DNA from: Streptomyces sp. 378 | Lineage (GTDB): Bacteria; Actinomycetota; Actinomycetes; Streptomycetales; Streptomycetaceae | Direction of reading: 5' to 3' | Length of the DNA stretch: 61,305 bases | Assembly: GCF_030124145.1 (NCBI RefSeq) | Contig: NZ_JASKMS010000041.1 | Span: forward strand, 1 to 61,305 | The notes under the pieces: model-generated | Databases searched by the model: none | What the model saw: the letters and a program-made list of their open reading frames with translations, nothing else | Told to the model about the DNA's origin: nothing | Shown: positions 1-8,526 of the stretch, piece by piece | Layout: every line of letters starts with the position of its first letter | How positions within the stretch are numbered: position 1 is the first letter of the stretch | Translations under genes and position numbers: made by a program

Positions 1-32
1 CTCCCGTTCGAGCGAAGCCGAGAACGGGGGAG
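1..32. terminator. hairpin at window edge
   Basis: Arms CTCCCGTTC and GAACGGGGGAG pair with two bulged G residues. It lies 55 bases beyond the stop of the leftward dehydrogenase gene, so it could terminate that transcript or one from outside the window. The left arm may be cut by the window edge. Confidence 0.4.
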
Positions 33-87
33 CGTGCCGGGCGTCGCGACGCCGCGGAGATCCATCAGAAGCGGTCTAGTGCCGTGC

Positions 88-1278
88 TCAGGGCTGCATC
101 AGGACCTTGACCGCGCCGTCCTGCTTGCGCTGGAACATCTCGTAGGCGCGCGGGGCCTCCGACAGCGGTACCCGGTGGGTGGCGAAGTCGTCCACGCCGA
201 GGGGGTCCTTGTCGGTCAGGTACGGGATGATCTCGTCGCTCCAGCGGCGGACGTTGGCCTGGCCCATCCGCATCTGGATCTGCTTGTCGAACAGGGTGAG
301 CAGCGGCAGCGGGTCCGCCATACCGCCGTAGACACCGGACAGCGAGATGGTGCCGCCGCGGCGCACCAGGTCGATGGCGGTGTAGAGCGCGGCGAGACGG
401 TCGATGCTGAAGCGCTCGGCGATCGGGGCGCCCAGTTTGCGGGGCAGGATCGCCGCGGTGTTCTGCACCAGGCGCGCGGCCGCGCTGCCGTGGGCCTCGG
501 TGCCCACGGCGTCGATCACGGCATCCGGGCCACGGCCGTCGGTCTGGTCGCGGATCGCGGCGACGAGTTCCTTCTCGTCGTCGAAGGACCTGAGGTCGAA
601 GGTCTCCACGCCCCGTTCCTTCGCCCGGCGCAGCCGCTCCGGGACCAGATCCACGCCGAACACCCGTCCGGCGCCCTGCACCTGGGCGACGCGGCAGGCC
701 ATGTCGCCGATGGGGCCGAGTCCCAGCACGGCGACGCTGCCGCCCTGCGGGACGCCGGCGTAGGCGACCGCCTGCCAGGCGGTGGGCAGGACGTCGGAGA
801 GGTAGACGAAACGGTCGTCGGGCGGTCCCTGGGGAACCTTGATCGGGCCGAACTGGGCCTGCGGAACGCGCAGGTACTCGGCCTGGGCCCCCGGCACCGA
901 GCCGTACAGGCGGGTGTAGCCGAACAGCGCGGCGCCCATGCCCTCGCCGTGTACCTGGGTGGTCTCGCACTGCGTGGGCAGGCCGGTGAGGCACATCCAG
1001 CAGTTGCCGCAGGCGATCTGGAAGGGCACCACGACCCGGTCCCCCACCTGGAGGTCCGGGACGCCGGCGCCGACCTCCTCGACGATGCCCATGGGCTCGT
1101 GGCCGAGGATGTCACCCGGGGTCATGAACGGCGTGAGCACTTCGTACAGGTGCAGGTCGGACCCGCACAGCCCGGTGGAGGTGATGCGGATGACCGCGTC
1201 CGTCGGCTCCTGGATCGCCGGATCGGGCACGTTCTCCACCCGCACGTCCCGCTTGCCCTGCCAGGTCACTGCCCTCAT
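88..1278 (-). CDS. zinc-dependent alcohol/formaldehyde dehydrogenase
   Basis: A 396-residue medium-chain dehydrogenase. Catalytic zinc ligands are visible as C38 (in LCGSDLH) and H60-E61 (in GHEP). The structural zinc loop has four cysteines at 90, 93, 96 and 104. The nucleotide-binding fold carries GLGPIG near 190. The sequence resembles the glutathione-independent formaldehyde dehydrogenase / formaldehyde dismutase branch, so NAD-linked oxidation of formaldehyde or another small alcohol or aldehyde is likely. The start is ATG with GAGG four bases upstream. It is divergent from the DUF3048 lipoprotein gene. VanAB, encoded 18 kb away, releases formaldehyde, which makes a detoxifying role attractive, but this is inference; the true substrate is unknown. 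Confidence 0.85.
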   Translation of the reverse strand: MRAVTWQGKRDVRVENVPDPAIQEPTDAVIRITSTGLCGSDLHLYEVLTPFMTPGDILGHEPMGIVEEVGAGVPDLQVGDRVVVPFQIACGNCWMCLTGLPTQCETTQVHGEGMGAALFGYTRLYGSVPGAQAEYLRVPQAQFGPIKVPQGPPDDRFVYLSDVLPTAWQAVAYAGVPQGGSVAVLGLGPIGDMACRVAQVQGAGRVFGVDLVPERLRRAKERGVETFDLRSFDDEKELVAAIRDQTDGRGPDAVIDAVGTEAHGSAAARLVQNTAAILPRKLGAPIAERFSIDRLAALYTAIDLVRRGGTISLSGVYGGMADPLPLLTLFDKQIQMRMGQANVRRWSDEIIPYLTDKDPLGVDDFATHRVPLSEAPRAYEMFQRKQDGAVKVLMQP

Positions 1279-1468
1279 CGCCTCGCGCTCCCTCCGTCAG
1301 CGTGCGCGTCGGTCGTACGGCGTGGCCCGAGTACCCGGCCACCCCGCGCTGAACCTTGCGCCGATCGACGGACGCGACGGAGACACCGCTCCGCCTGAAA
1401 CGATCGACTATGGCCATCGATGTTCAGATAAGCGCACAATCAAGACACATCGAATGACATGAGGCGCG

Positions 1469-2464
1469 ATGGCGACGGTGGGCATGGGACGAGGAGCGCG
1501 CGGACGGCGTGCCGCGACAACGGCGGCGCTGCTGGCCGCGACGGTGACGGCCGCCCTGGCGGCGGGCTGCACGAGCGGGGGCGGACCGGGCGACGACGGA
1601 CGCGGATCACCGAAGGAGTCAGGGCAGGAGTCCTCCCCCTCGCAGGCGGGCCCCTCGGCCCTCGCCGTCAAGATCGACAACGCCGCTCGGGCGCGCCCGC
1701 ACACAGGTGTCGACGCCGCGGACGTGGTCTACACCGAGCAGGTCGAGGGCGGACTGAGCCGGCTGATGGCCGTGTACGCGACGCGGCTGCCGGAGACCGT
1801 CGGGCCGGTGCGCAGCGCACGTGAGTCGGACCTCGAGCTGCTCCGCCAGTTCGGCCGGCCCACGCTCGCCTTCTCCGGGGCACAGAAGAAGCTCCTGCCA
1901 CTGATCGACGAGGCACCGCTGCGGGCGCGGACCCCGGGCAACGCCGCCGACGCCTACTTCCGCGGTTCCGGCAGACCCGCCCCGCACAACCTCTACCTGC
2001 GGCCCGAGCGGATCATGCCCGAGGCCCCCGGAAAGGCGGCCCTGACCACCGGCTTCCGCTACGGTTCGGCACCCGCGGGCGGCACCACGACGGACTCCCG
2101 GACGGTGCGCTACCCGGCGGCCCGTTTCACCTTCACCTGGTCGGACTCCCGCGACCGCTGGCTGGTCGGCATGGACGGCGCGCCCGCGACGACGGCCGAC
2201 GGGGAGCGGATGACGGCCGCGACGGTCGTGGTGCAGTACGTGAAGGTGCGCGAGTCCGCCTTCCGGGACTTCCTCGGCAACAACACGCCGTACACGCAGA
2301 CGGTCGGCTCGGGGAGGGCGGAGGTGCTGCGCGACGGGCGGACCTGGGACGTGCGCTGGAAGCGGGAGAAGGCCGCGGACGGAACCTCGTTCACCACCGG
2401 TGACGGCGCGCCGGTGAACTTCGCGAAGGGCCAGGTGTGGGTGGTGTTCGCCGAGGCGTCCTGA
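1469..2464 (+). CDS. DUF3048-domain lipoprotein
   Basis: A 331-residue exported protein. An Arg-rich start and a hydrophobic run lead to a lipobox ending LAAGC, so C34 should be lipidated and the protein anchored outside the membrane. A Gly/Ser/Asp-rich linker follows. The rest matches the DUF3048 (YerB-like) family, with motifs such as KIDN, ADVVYTEQVEGG and VGPVRSAR near residues 70-115. The biochemical function of the family is unknown. GAGGCGCG precedes the ATG. It is convergent with pcaV, with 23 bases between stops, and shows no link to aromatic catabolism. Confidence 0.85.
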   Translation: MATVGMGRGARGRRAATTAALLAATVTAALAAGCTSGGGPGDDGRGSPKESGQESSPSQAGPSALAVKIDNAARARPHTGVDAADVVYTEQVEGGLSRLMAVYATRLPETVGPVRSARESDLELLRQFGRPTLAFSGAQKKLLPLIDEAPLRARTPGNAADAYFRGSGRPAPHNLYLRPERIMPEAPGKAALTTGFRYGSAPAGGTTTDSRTVRYPAARFTFTWSDSRDRWLVGMDGAPATTADGERMTAATVVVQYVKVRESAFRDFLGNNTPYTQTVGSGRAEVLRDGRTWDVRWKREKAADGTSFTTGDGAPVNFAKGQVWVVFAEAS

Positions 2465-2487
2465 CCGGCCCGCCCGGGCCGCGGCCC

Positions 2488-2952
2488 TCAGCGGGGCGCC
2501 ACCAGGGGCTCCTCGGGATTGCGGAGCTCCTCGGCCGCGTCCGCGACCCGGCGGATGAGGTCGAAGAACACCGTCCGCTCGTCGGCGGTCAGCGGGGCGA
2601 GGAACACCTGGTTCATCCGGGCGGTGCGCACGGTCAGCCTGCGATGCGTGTGCGCCCCCTCGTCCGTGAGGTGCAGCAGGGAACGGCGGCCGTCCTGGGG
2701 GTCGCGGACCTTGTCGAGCAGTCCGCGCCGGCTGAGCCGGCTGATCACCTCGGCGATGGTGGAGCGGTCGAGCCCCACCCGCTCCCCCACCGTGCGCTGG
2801 TCCAGGCCCGGTTCGGCGACGAGGGTGTTGAGGACCGCGAACTGGGGCGAGGTGATCTCCTCGGAGACCATCGCGTTCCACAGCAGGTAGTGCGCCTGCT
2901 GGAGGCGCCGGGCCAGATGCCCGGGGTGGGTGGTGAGGTCCGCGGCCGCCAT
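2488..2952 (-). CDS. pcaV: MarR-family repressor of the pca operon (PcaV)
   Basis: A 154-residue MarR-type winged-helix protein; the HTH core is near residues 50-90 (QRTVGERVGLDRSTIAEVISRL). It is transcribed divergently from pcaI, the arrangement of S. coelicolor PcaV, which represses pcaIJFHGBL until it binds protocatechuate. In that protein, as I recall, Arg15 and His21 contact the ligand; here R15 and H21 are both present in LARRLQQAH. ATG at 2952 is chosen because GAGGGG lies five bases upstream; a GTG six bases earlier is a poorer choice, and longer in-frame extensions show no family similarity. It should act on the 205-base divergent region. Confidence 0.88.
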   Translation of the reverse strand: MAAADLTTHPGHLARRLQQAHYLLWNAMVSEEITSPQFAVLNTLVAEPGLDQRTVGERVGLDRSTIAEVISRLSRRGLLDKVRDPQDGRRSLLHLTDEGAHTHRRLTVRTARMNQVFLAPLTADERTVFFDLIRRVADAAEELRNPEEPLVAPR

Positions 2953-3054
2953 GTGCACCCCTCGGTCGTTTTCATCGGTGCACTGAACAATACGCAAAGT
3001 GTCGGGCGCTGTCTGCCGTCCATGCGCAGACTCATGTGCGGATACACAGAGGTC

Positions 3055-3083
3055 TTGACGCCCCGGTGCGCCGATGGCAGCGT
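3055..3083 (+). promoter_or_regulatory. candidate pca operon promoter
   Basis: TTGACG at 3055-3060, 17 bases, then CAGCGT at 3078-3083, about 75 bases ahead of pcaI. The match at -35 is good and at -10 modest. A 6-base inverted repeat, AGGGCA (3085-3090) and TGCCCT (3109-3114), lies just downstream where PcaV could bind. Inferred from sequence only. Confidence 0.4.
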
Positions 3084-3157
3084 GAGGGCAGCTCACAGAA
3101 ATACTCAGTGCCCTGATTAATCTGGTCGGGTCGCTCGGAAGAGATGGGGCCTCTCGG

Positions 3158-3913
3158 ATGGACAAGGTGGTCGCCACAGCCCTGGAGGCGGTGGCCGACG
3201 TGCCGGACGGCGCGTCGCTCGCGGTGGGCGGTTTCGGGCTGAGCGGGGTGCCGGACACGCTGATCCGGGCGCTGCACGAGCGCGGCGTGACCGGGCTGTC
3301 GGTGGTCTCCAACAACTGCGGGGCGATGGAGTCGGGCCTGGCGGTGCTGCTGGCCGCCGGCCGGATCGCCCGGGTCACGGGCTCCTACATCGGCGCCAAC
3401 AAGGAGTTCGCCCGGCAGTACCTGGCCGGGGAACTGGAGGTCGAGCTGATCCCGCAGGGCACACTGGCCGAGCGGCTGCGGGCCGGCGGCGCCGGGATCC
3501 CCGCCTTCTACACCCCGGCGGGCGTGGGCACACAGGTCGCCGACGGCGGACTGCCCTGGCGCTACGACGGTGCGGGCGGGGTCGCGCTGGCCTCGCCGCC
3601 GAAGGAGGTCCGGGAGTTCGACGGCACCGAGTACGTGCTGGAGCGGGGCATCCGCACCGACTTCGCCCTGGTGCGGGCCTGGAAGGGCGACCGGCACGGC
3701 AACCTGGTCTTCAACAAGTCCTCGCGCAACTTCAACCCGCTGGCCGCGATGGCCGGGCGGGTCACGATCGCCGAGGTGGAGGAGCTGGTGGAGCCCGGCG
3801 GCATCGACCCGGACGCGGTGCACCTGCCGGGCATCTTCGTACAGCGGGTGCTCGCGCTCACCCCGGAGCAGGCGGCGGACAAGAAGATCGAGCAGCGGAC
3901 GGTGAGGTCCTGA
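3158..3913 (+). CDS. pcaI: 3-oxoadipate CoA-transferase, alpha subunit
   Basis: A 251-residue family I CoA-transferase A subunit, marked by GGFGLSGVPDTLI near residues 23-35 and GSYIGANKEFARQY near 88-101. With PcaJ it moves CoA from succinyl-CoA to 3-oxoadipate, the penultimate step of the beta-ketoadipate pathway. It is the first gene of the operon; its stop overlaps the pcaJ start by one base (TGATG), indicating translational coupling of the two subunits. Length is normal for the family. Control is expected from PcaV, encoded divergently. Confidence 0.93.
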   Translation: MDKVVATALEAVADVPDGASLAVGGFGLSGVPDTLIRALHERGVTGLSVVSNNCGAMESGLAVLLAAGRIARVTGSYIGANKEFARQYLAGELEVELIPQGTLAERLRAGGAGIPAFYTPAGVGTQVADGGLPWRYDGAGGVALASPPKEVREFDGTEYVLERGIRTDFALVRAWKGDRHGNLVFNKSSRNFNPLAAMAGRVTIAEVEELVEPGGIDPDAVHLPGIFVQRVLALTPEQAADKKIEQRTVRS

Positions 3914-4557
3914 TGGCCTGGACACGCCAGGAGATGGCCGCGCGGGCGGCACGGGAGCTGAGGGACGGCCAGTACGTCAATCTCGGCATCGGTTTGCCCA
4001 CCCTCATCCCGAACCATCTCCCCGAGGGCGTCGAGGTCGTCCTCGAGTCGGAGAACGGCATCCTGGGCACCGGCCCCTACCCCACCGAGGACGCCGTGGA
4101 CCCGGACCTGATCAACGCCGGGAAGGAGACGGTGACGGTCCTGCCGGGCGCCTCCTTCTTCGACTCGGCGCTGTCCTTCTCGATGATCCGGGGCGGCCAC
4201 ATCGACGTCGCCGTGCTCGGCGCCATGCAGGTGTCCGAGCGGGGCGACCTGGCCAACTGGGCCGTGCCCGGCAAGCTGGTCACCGGCATCGGCGGGGCGA
4301 TGGACCTGGTGCACGGCGCCCGCACGGTCGTGGTCGTCATGACGCACACCGCCAAGGACGGCTCGCCCAAGATCCTCACCGAATGCGCCCTGCCGCTGAC
4401 CGGCAAGGGGTGCGTGAACCGGATCATCACCGACCTCGGCGTCCTCGACGTCACCGGGGACGGTCTCGTCCTGGCCGAGACCGCGCCGGGTGTGACCACC
4501 GACGAGATCGTCGCCCGCACCGGCGCCGAACTGACCGTTCCGGAGGGCCTGAAGTGA
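3913..4557 (+). CDS. pcaJ: 3-oxoadipate CoA-transferase, beta subunit
   Basis: A 214-residue family I CoA-transferase B subunit. The catalytic glutamate motif SENGILG is present near residues 46-52, preceded by the typical VNLGIGLPTL. It partners PcaI to form 3-oxoadipyl-CoA. It overlaps pcaI by one base at its start and pcaF at its end (GTGA, 4554-4557), so the three genes are translated as a coupled block. Confidence 0.93.
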   Translation: MAWTRQEMAARAARELRDGQYVNLGIGLPTLIPNHLPEGVEVVLESENGILGTGPYPTEDAVDPDLINAGKETVTVLPGASFFDSALSFSMIRGGHIDVAVLGAMQVSERGDLANWAVPGKLVTGIGGAMDLVHGARTVVVVMTHTAKDGSPKILTECALPLTGKGCVNRIITDLGVLDVTGDGLVLAETAPGVTTDEIVARTGAELTVPEGLK

Positions 4558-5756
4558 AGGACGTCTACATCGTCGACGCGGTCCGCACGCCGATCGGCCG
4601 CTACAACGGGGGCCTCGCGAGCGTGCGCCCGGACGACCTGGCCGCGCACGCCGTCCGTGAACTCCTCGGCCGTACGCCGCAGTTGGACCCGGCGCGGATC
4701 GAGGACGTGTACTTCGGCAACGCCAACGGGGCCGGTGAGGAGAACCGCAACGTGGGCCGGATGGCCGCGCTGCTCGCCGGTCTGCCCACGTCCGTCCCCG
4801 GTGTGACGGTCAACCGGCTGTGCGCGTCCGGTCTGGAGGCGGTGATCCAGGCGGCACGCGCCATCGCGCTCGGCGACGCGTCCGTCGTGCTGGCCGGCGG
4901 TGTCGAGTCCATGACCCGGGCGCCGTACGTCCTGCCGAAGAGCGACAGGCCCTTCCCGGCCGGGCACACCGAGCTGTACTCGACGACCCTCGGCTGGCGG
5001 ATGGTCAACCCGCGCATGGAGCCGCAGTGGACGATCCCGCTGGGCGAGTCGGCCGAACTCATCGCCGACAAGCACAAGATCGGCCGGGAACGGCAGGACG
5101 AGTTCGCCCTGCGCAGCCACGAGAAGGCGGCGCGGGCGCGGGCCGAGGGCCTCTTCGACGGTGAGCTGGCGCCCGTGGCGGTTCCGCGGCGCAAGGGCGA
5201 GCCGGTGGTCCTCGCCACCGACGAGTGCGTCCGGCCGGATGCCTCCCTGGCCGCGATGGCCGGGCTGAAGCCGTCGTTCCGCACGGAGGGCGGCACGGTG
5301 ACGGCCGGCAACGCCTCGCCGCTCAACGACGGTGCGGCGGCGCTGCTCCTCGTCGACGACGCGGGGTTGAGGGCGACGGGCCGCGAGCCGCTGGCCCGCG
5401 TCCGCGCGACGGGTGTCTCCGCGACCGACCCGCACTACTTCGGGCTGGCGCCCGTCGAGGCGGTCAACCGGGCGCTGGCCAAGGCGGGCAGGGGATTCGG
5501 CGACCTGTCCGTGCTGGAGCTGAACGAGGCGTTCGCCGCGCAGGTGCTGGGGTGCGTGGCCGAGTGGCCCGAGTTCGATCCCGCGATCCTCAATCCGCAG
5601 GGCGGCGCGATCGCGCTGGGGCATCCGCTCGGCGCGTCCGGGGCTCGGCTGGCCGGCACGGTGGCCCATCAGCTGGCCCGGCTCGGCGGCGGTGTGGGTG
5701 TCGCCACGCTGTGCATCGGGGTGGGCCAAGGACTCGCCCTCGTCCTGGAACGCTAG
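4554..5756 (+). CDS. pcaF: 3-oxoadipyl-CoA thiolase
   Basis: A 400-residue thiolase that cleaves 3-oxoadipyl-CoA to succinyl-CoA and acetyl-CoA. The acylated cysteine is C90 in VNRLCASG. The later motifs NEAFAAQ, GGAIALGHPLGASG and CIGVGQG supply the His and second Cys. The start is GTG at 4554, overlapping the pcaJ stop in a GTGA junction; the start gives the canonical N-terminus VKDVYIVDAVRTPIGRYNG. Family length is about 400, so the gene is complete. It is followed by a 92-base gap with a hairpin before pcaH. Confidence 0.94.
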   Translation: MKDVYIVDAVRTPIGRYNGGLASVRPDDLAAHAVRELLGRTPQLDPARIEDVYFGNANGAGEENRNVGRMAALLAGLPTSVPGVTVNRLCASGLEAVIQAARAIALGDASVVLAGGVESMTRAPYVLPKSDRPFPAGHTELYSTTLGWRMVNPRMEPQWTIPLGESAELIADKHKIGRERQDEFALRSHEKAARARAEGLFDGELAPVAVPRRKGEPVVLATDECVRPDASLAAMAGLKPSFRTEGGTVTAGNASPLNDGAAALLLVDDAGLRATGREPLARVRATGVSATDPHYFGLAPVEAVNRALAKAGRGFGDLSVLELNEAFAAQVLGCVAEWPEFDPAILNPQGGAIALGHPLGASGARLAGTVAHQLARLGGGVGVATLCIGVGQGLALVLER

Positions 5757-5763
5757 GCGATCC

Positions 5764-5796
5764 GCGCGACCGCGGCCCCTTCGTTGCCGGTCGCGC
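5764..5796 (+). promoter_or_regulatory. intercistronic hairpin between pcaF and pcaH
   Basis: Perfect 9-base arms GCGCGACCG (5764-5772) and CGGTCGCGC (5788-5796) enclose a 15-base loop. This is the only sizeable gap in an operon otherwise built from overlaps. It may partly terminate or stabilise the transcript, setting a ratio between pcaIJF and pcaHGBL. No T-run follows. Confidence 0.45.
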
Positions 5797-5848
5797 CGCT
5801 CCCCGCGCCCGTCGAGGCGCGATCCGAAAGAACCTTTCAGGGGATCCC

Positions 5849-6622
5849 ATGACTCTCACCCAGCACGACATCGATCAGGAGATCGCGGCACAGCACGCCG
5901 CGTACGAGAAGCGGCTCGCCGACGGTGGGCCCGTCGAGCATCAGCCGCGGCGCGACTACGCGCCGTACCGGCCCTCCGTGCTCCGGCACCCCAAGCAGCC
6001 GCCGGTCACCATCGACGCCGGCAAGGACCCGGAGCTGGTGGAGCTGTCCTCCCCCGCCTTCGGGGAGCGGGACATCACCGAGATCGACAACGACCTCACC
6101 CGGCAGCACGACGGCGAGCCGATCGGCGAGCGCATCACCGTCTCCGGTCGGCTGCTGGACCGCGACGGCCGCCCGGTGCGCGGCCAGCTCGTGGAGGTCT
6201 GGCAGGCCAACTCGGCCGGCCGGTACGCCCATCAGCGCGAGCAGCACGACGCCCCGCTGGACCCGAACTTCACCGGCGTGGGCCGCACCCTCACCGACGG
6301 CGAGGGCCGCTACCGGTTCACCACCATCCAGCCGGGCCCCTACCCGTGGCGCCAGCACGTCAACGCCTGGCGGCCGGCGCACATCCACTTCTCCCTCTTC
6401 GGCACGGCGTTCACCCAGCGGCTCGTGACGCAGATGTACTTCCCGAGCGACCCGCTGTTCCCCTACGACCCCATCATCCAGTCCGTGACGGACGACGCGG
6501 CCCGGCAGCGACTGGTCGCCACCTACGACCACAGCCTGTCGGTGCCGGAGTTCTCGATGGGCTACCACTGGGACATCGTGCTGGACGGCCCGCACGCCAC
6601 CTGGATCGAAGAAGGACGCTGA
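5849..6622 (+). CDS. pcaH: protocatechuate 3,4-dioxygenase, beta subunit
   Basis: A 257-residue intradiol dioxygenase subunit carrying the non-heme ferric iron. Aligned by spacing with the Pseudomonas enzyme, the four iron ligands are Y126 (AGRYAH), Y165 (GPYPW), H178 and H180 (RPAHIHF). With PcaG it opens the protocatechuate ring to 3-carboxy-cis,cis-muconate. ATG at 5849 follows CAGGGGATCCC, a usable ribosome site; the longer open frame upstream runs back through pcaF and is not coding. pcaG starts six bases after the stop. Confidence 0.94.
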   Translation: MTLTQHDIDQEIAAQHAAYEKRLADGGPVEHQPRRDYAPYRPSVLRHPKQPPVTIDAGKDPELVELSSPAFGERDITEIDNDLTRQHDGEPIGERITVSGRLLDRDGRPVRGQLVEVWQANSAGRYAHQREQHDAPLDPNFTGVGRTLTDGEGRYRFTTIQPGPYPWRQHVNAWRPAHIHFSLFGTAFTQRLVTQMYFPSDPLFPYDPIIQSVTDDAARQRLVATYDHSLSVPEFSMGYHWDIVLDGPHATWIEEGR

Positions 6623-6628
6623 CCAGCC

Positions 6629-7234
6629 ATGACGAAGATCGACCCCAGCCGGCCGGAGAGCGTGCTGCCCACCCCCTCGCACACCGTCGGCCCGTTCTAC
6701 GGCCACGCCCTGCCGTTCCGCGGCGGCGAGGACATCGCACCCCTCGGCCACCCCGACACGGTCACCGTGCACGGCTACGTCACCGACGGCGAGGGCGAGC
6801 CGCTGCCGGACGCCCTGATCGAACTGTGGGGTCCCGACCCCGACGGCAACCTGCCGAGGGTGGACGGCTCCATGCGGCGCGACCCGGCCTCGGGCGGCTT
6901 CCTCGGGCGCAACGGCGTGGAGTTCACCGGCTGGGGGCGCGTCCAGACCGACGCGAACGGCCACTGGTACGCGCGCACCCTGCGGCCCGGCGCTCGCGGG
7001 CGGAGCGCCCCGTACCTCAGCGTGTGCGTCTTCGCGCGCGGGCTGCTCGTGCACCTGTACACCCGGATCTACCTGCCGGGCGACCCGGCGGCGCTCGCCG
7101 CCGATCCGCTGCTGTCCGGGCTGGAGGACGCCCGCCGCGACACGCTGATCGCCGCGCGGGAGGGGAACGGCGCGTACCGTTTCGACATCCGCCTTCAGGG
7201 CGAAGGCGAGACGGTCTTCCTGGAGTTCCAGTGA
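6629..7234 (+). CDS. pcaG: protocatechuate 3,4-dioxygenase, alpha subunit
   Basis: A 201-residue partner of PcaH, with the family N-terminus TPSHTVGPFYGHALPF near residues 11-26 and the intradiol core GYVTDGEGEPLPDALIELWG. Alpha subunits lack the iron site but line the substrate pocket; as expected, the two-histidine iron motif of PcaH is absent. Its stop overlaps the GTG start of pcaB (GTGA, 7231-7234). Confidence 0.92.
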   Translation: MTKIDPSRPESVLPTPSHTVGPFYGHALPFRGGEDIAPLGHPDTVTVHGYVTDGEGEPLPDALIELWGPDPDGNLPRVDGSMRRDPASGGFLGRNGVEFTGWGRVQTDANGHWYARTLRPGARGRSAPYLSVCVFARGLLVHLYTRIYLPGDPAALAADPLLSGLEDARRDTLIAAREGNGAYRFDIRLQGEGETVFLEFQ

Positions 7235-8526
7235 CAGCTCCCTCCGGCGACACCGGGCTGCTCGCCCCCGGCTGGGCCGAATCGGCCGCCTCGGCCGCCA
7301 CTGGTGACCACGCGTATCTGCGGGCACTGCTCGACGCGGAGGCCGCGCTGACCCGCGCCCAGGCCGCGACGGGGCTCGCCCCGGCCGAGGCGGCGACGGC
7401 GGTGACCGAGGCCGCCCGGGCCGGTGCCTTCGACGTGCGCTCCCTCGCCGAACGGGCCCGCACGGGCGGCAATCCCGTCATCCCCCTGGTCGCGGATCTG
7501 ACGAGGGCCGTCGGCGAGACGTACGGCCCCTACGTCCACCGGGGCGCGACCAGCCAGGACATCATGGACACGGCGACGATGCTGATCGCCGCGCGGACCC
7601 TCGGCACGGTCCTCGCCGACCTCGGCCGTATCGAGCAGGCGCTGTCCCGGCTGGCCGCCGGGCACCGCGACACCGCGATGCCGGGGCGGACCCTCACCCA
7701 GCACGCCGTGCCGACCACGTTCGGGCTGAAGGCGGCCGGGTGGCGGTCGCTGACGCTGGACGCCCGGGACCGGGTGCGGGCCGTACGGGAGTCGCTGCCC
7801 GCCCAACTCGGCGGCGCGGCGGGCACGCTGGCGGCCTTCGGGGCGTACGGCGCGAGCGATCCGACCCGGCTGCCGGAGGCGTACGCCCGCGAACTCGGCC
7901 TGCGTGCGCCCGATCTGCCCTGGCACACCCTGCGGACGCCGATCGGCGATCTCGCCGGGTGCCTGGCCTTCACGGCGGGTGCGCTCGGCAAGCTCGCCGT
8001 GGACGTCCTCACCCTGTCGCGCACCGAGATCGCCGAGGTCGCGGAGGGCAGTGGCGGCGGTTCGTCCGCCATGCCGCACAAGTCCAACCCCGTACGGTCC
8101 ACCCTGATCGCCTCCGCCGCGCGGCGGGCGCCCCAGCTCGCGGCCACCCTCTACGGCGCGATGGCCGCGCAGGACGAGCGTCCGGCCGGGGCCTGGCACG
8201 CCGAGTGGGAGCCGCTGCGCGATCTGCTGCGGCTGGTCGGTGGAGCCGCCCGGGATGCCGCGGAACTGGCGGAGGGGCTGCACGTCAGGCCCGAGGCCAT
8301 GCGCGAACACCTGGACCTCACCCATGGGTTGATCGTGTCCGAGCGGCTGTCGGCCGAACTGACCCCGGTGCTGGGCCGCGCCCGCGCCAAGGAACTCCTC
8401 ACCCGGCTGGCCGCCGAGGGACAACCACTCGCCGCGGCACCGGAGCTGGCGGGCTCCGATCTCGATCCCACTCACTACACGGGTTCCGCCGGGGCCCTCA
8501 CCGACCGTGCTCTGGAGCGACGTTGA
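7231..8526 (+). CDS. pcaB: 3-carboxy-cis,cis-muconate cycloisomerase
   Basis: A 431-residue member of the fumarase/aspartase superfamily. The signature GSSAMPHKSNP sits at residues 277-287 (S278/S279 in the mobile catalytic loop, K284), and TSQDIMDTA occurs near residue 107. It lactonises 3-carboxymuconate to 4-carboxymuconolactone. GTG at 7231 overlaps the pcaG stop and gives a normal family length; the open frame continues much further upstream without similarity. The end overlaps the pcaL start (TTGA). Confidence 0.93.
   Translation: MTAPSGDTGLLAPGWAESAASAATGDHAYLRALLDAEAALTRAQAATGLAPAEAATAVTEAARAGAFDVRSLAERARTGGNPVIPLVADLTRAVGETYGPYVHRGATSQDIMDTATMLIAARTLGTVLADLGRIEQALSRLAAGHRDTAMPGRTLTQHAVPTTFGLKAAGWRSLTLDARDRVRAVRESLPAQLGGAAGTLAAFGAYGASDPTRLPEAYARELGLRAPDLPWHTLRTPIGDLAGCLAFTAGALGKLAVDVLTLSRTEIAEVAEGSGGGSSAMPHKSNPVRSTLIASAARRAPQLAATLYGAMAAQDERPAGAWHAEWEPLRDLLRLVGGAARDAAELAEGLHVRPEAMREHLDLTHGLIVSERLSAELTPVLGRARAKELLTRLAAEGQPLAAAPELAGSDLDPTHYTGSAGALTDRALERR

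Noticed and set aside
40..53. 14-base palindrome GGCGTCGCGACGCC near the left edge
   Set aside because: GC-rich palindromes of this size are frequent in this DNA, and its context is cut by the window edge.
2953..3378. N-terminal extension of PcaV in the continuous open frame
   Set aside because: It runs through the pca promoter region and pcaI; the ATG at 2952 has a ribosome site and gives the known length.
5692..7230. Extension of the pcaB frame through pcaH and pcaG
   Set aside because: Other frames there encode complete PcaH and PcaG with iron-ligand motifs.
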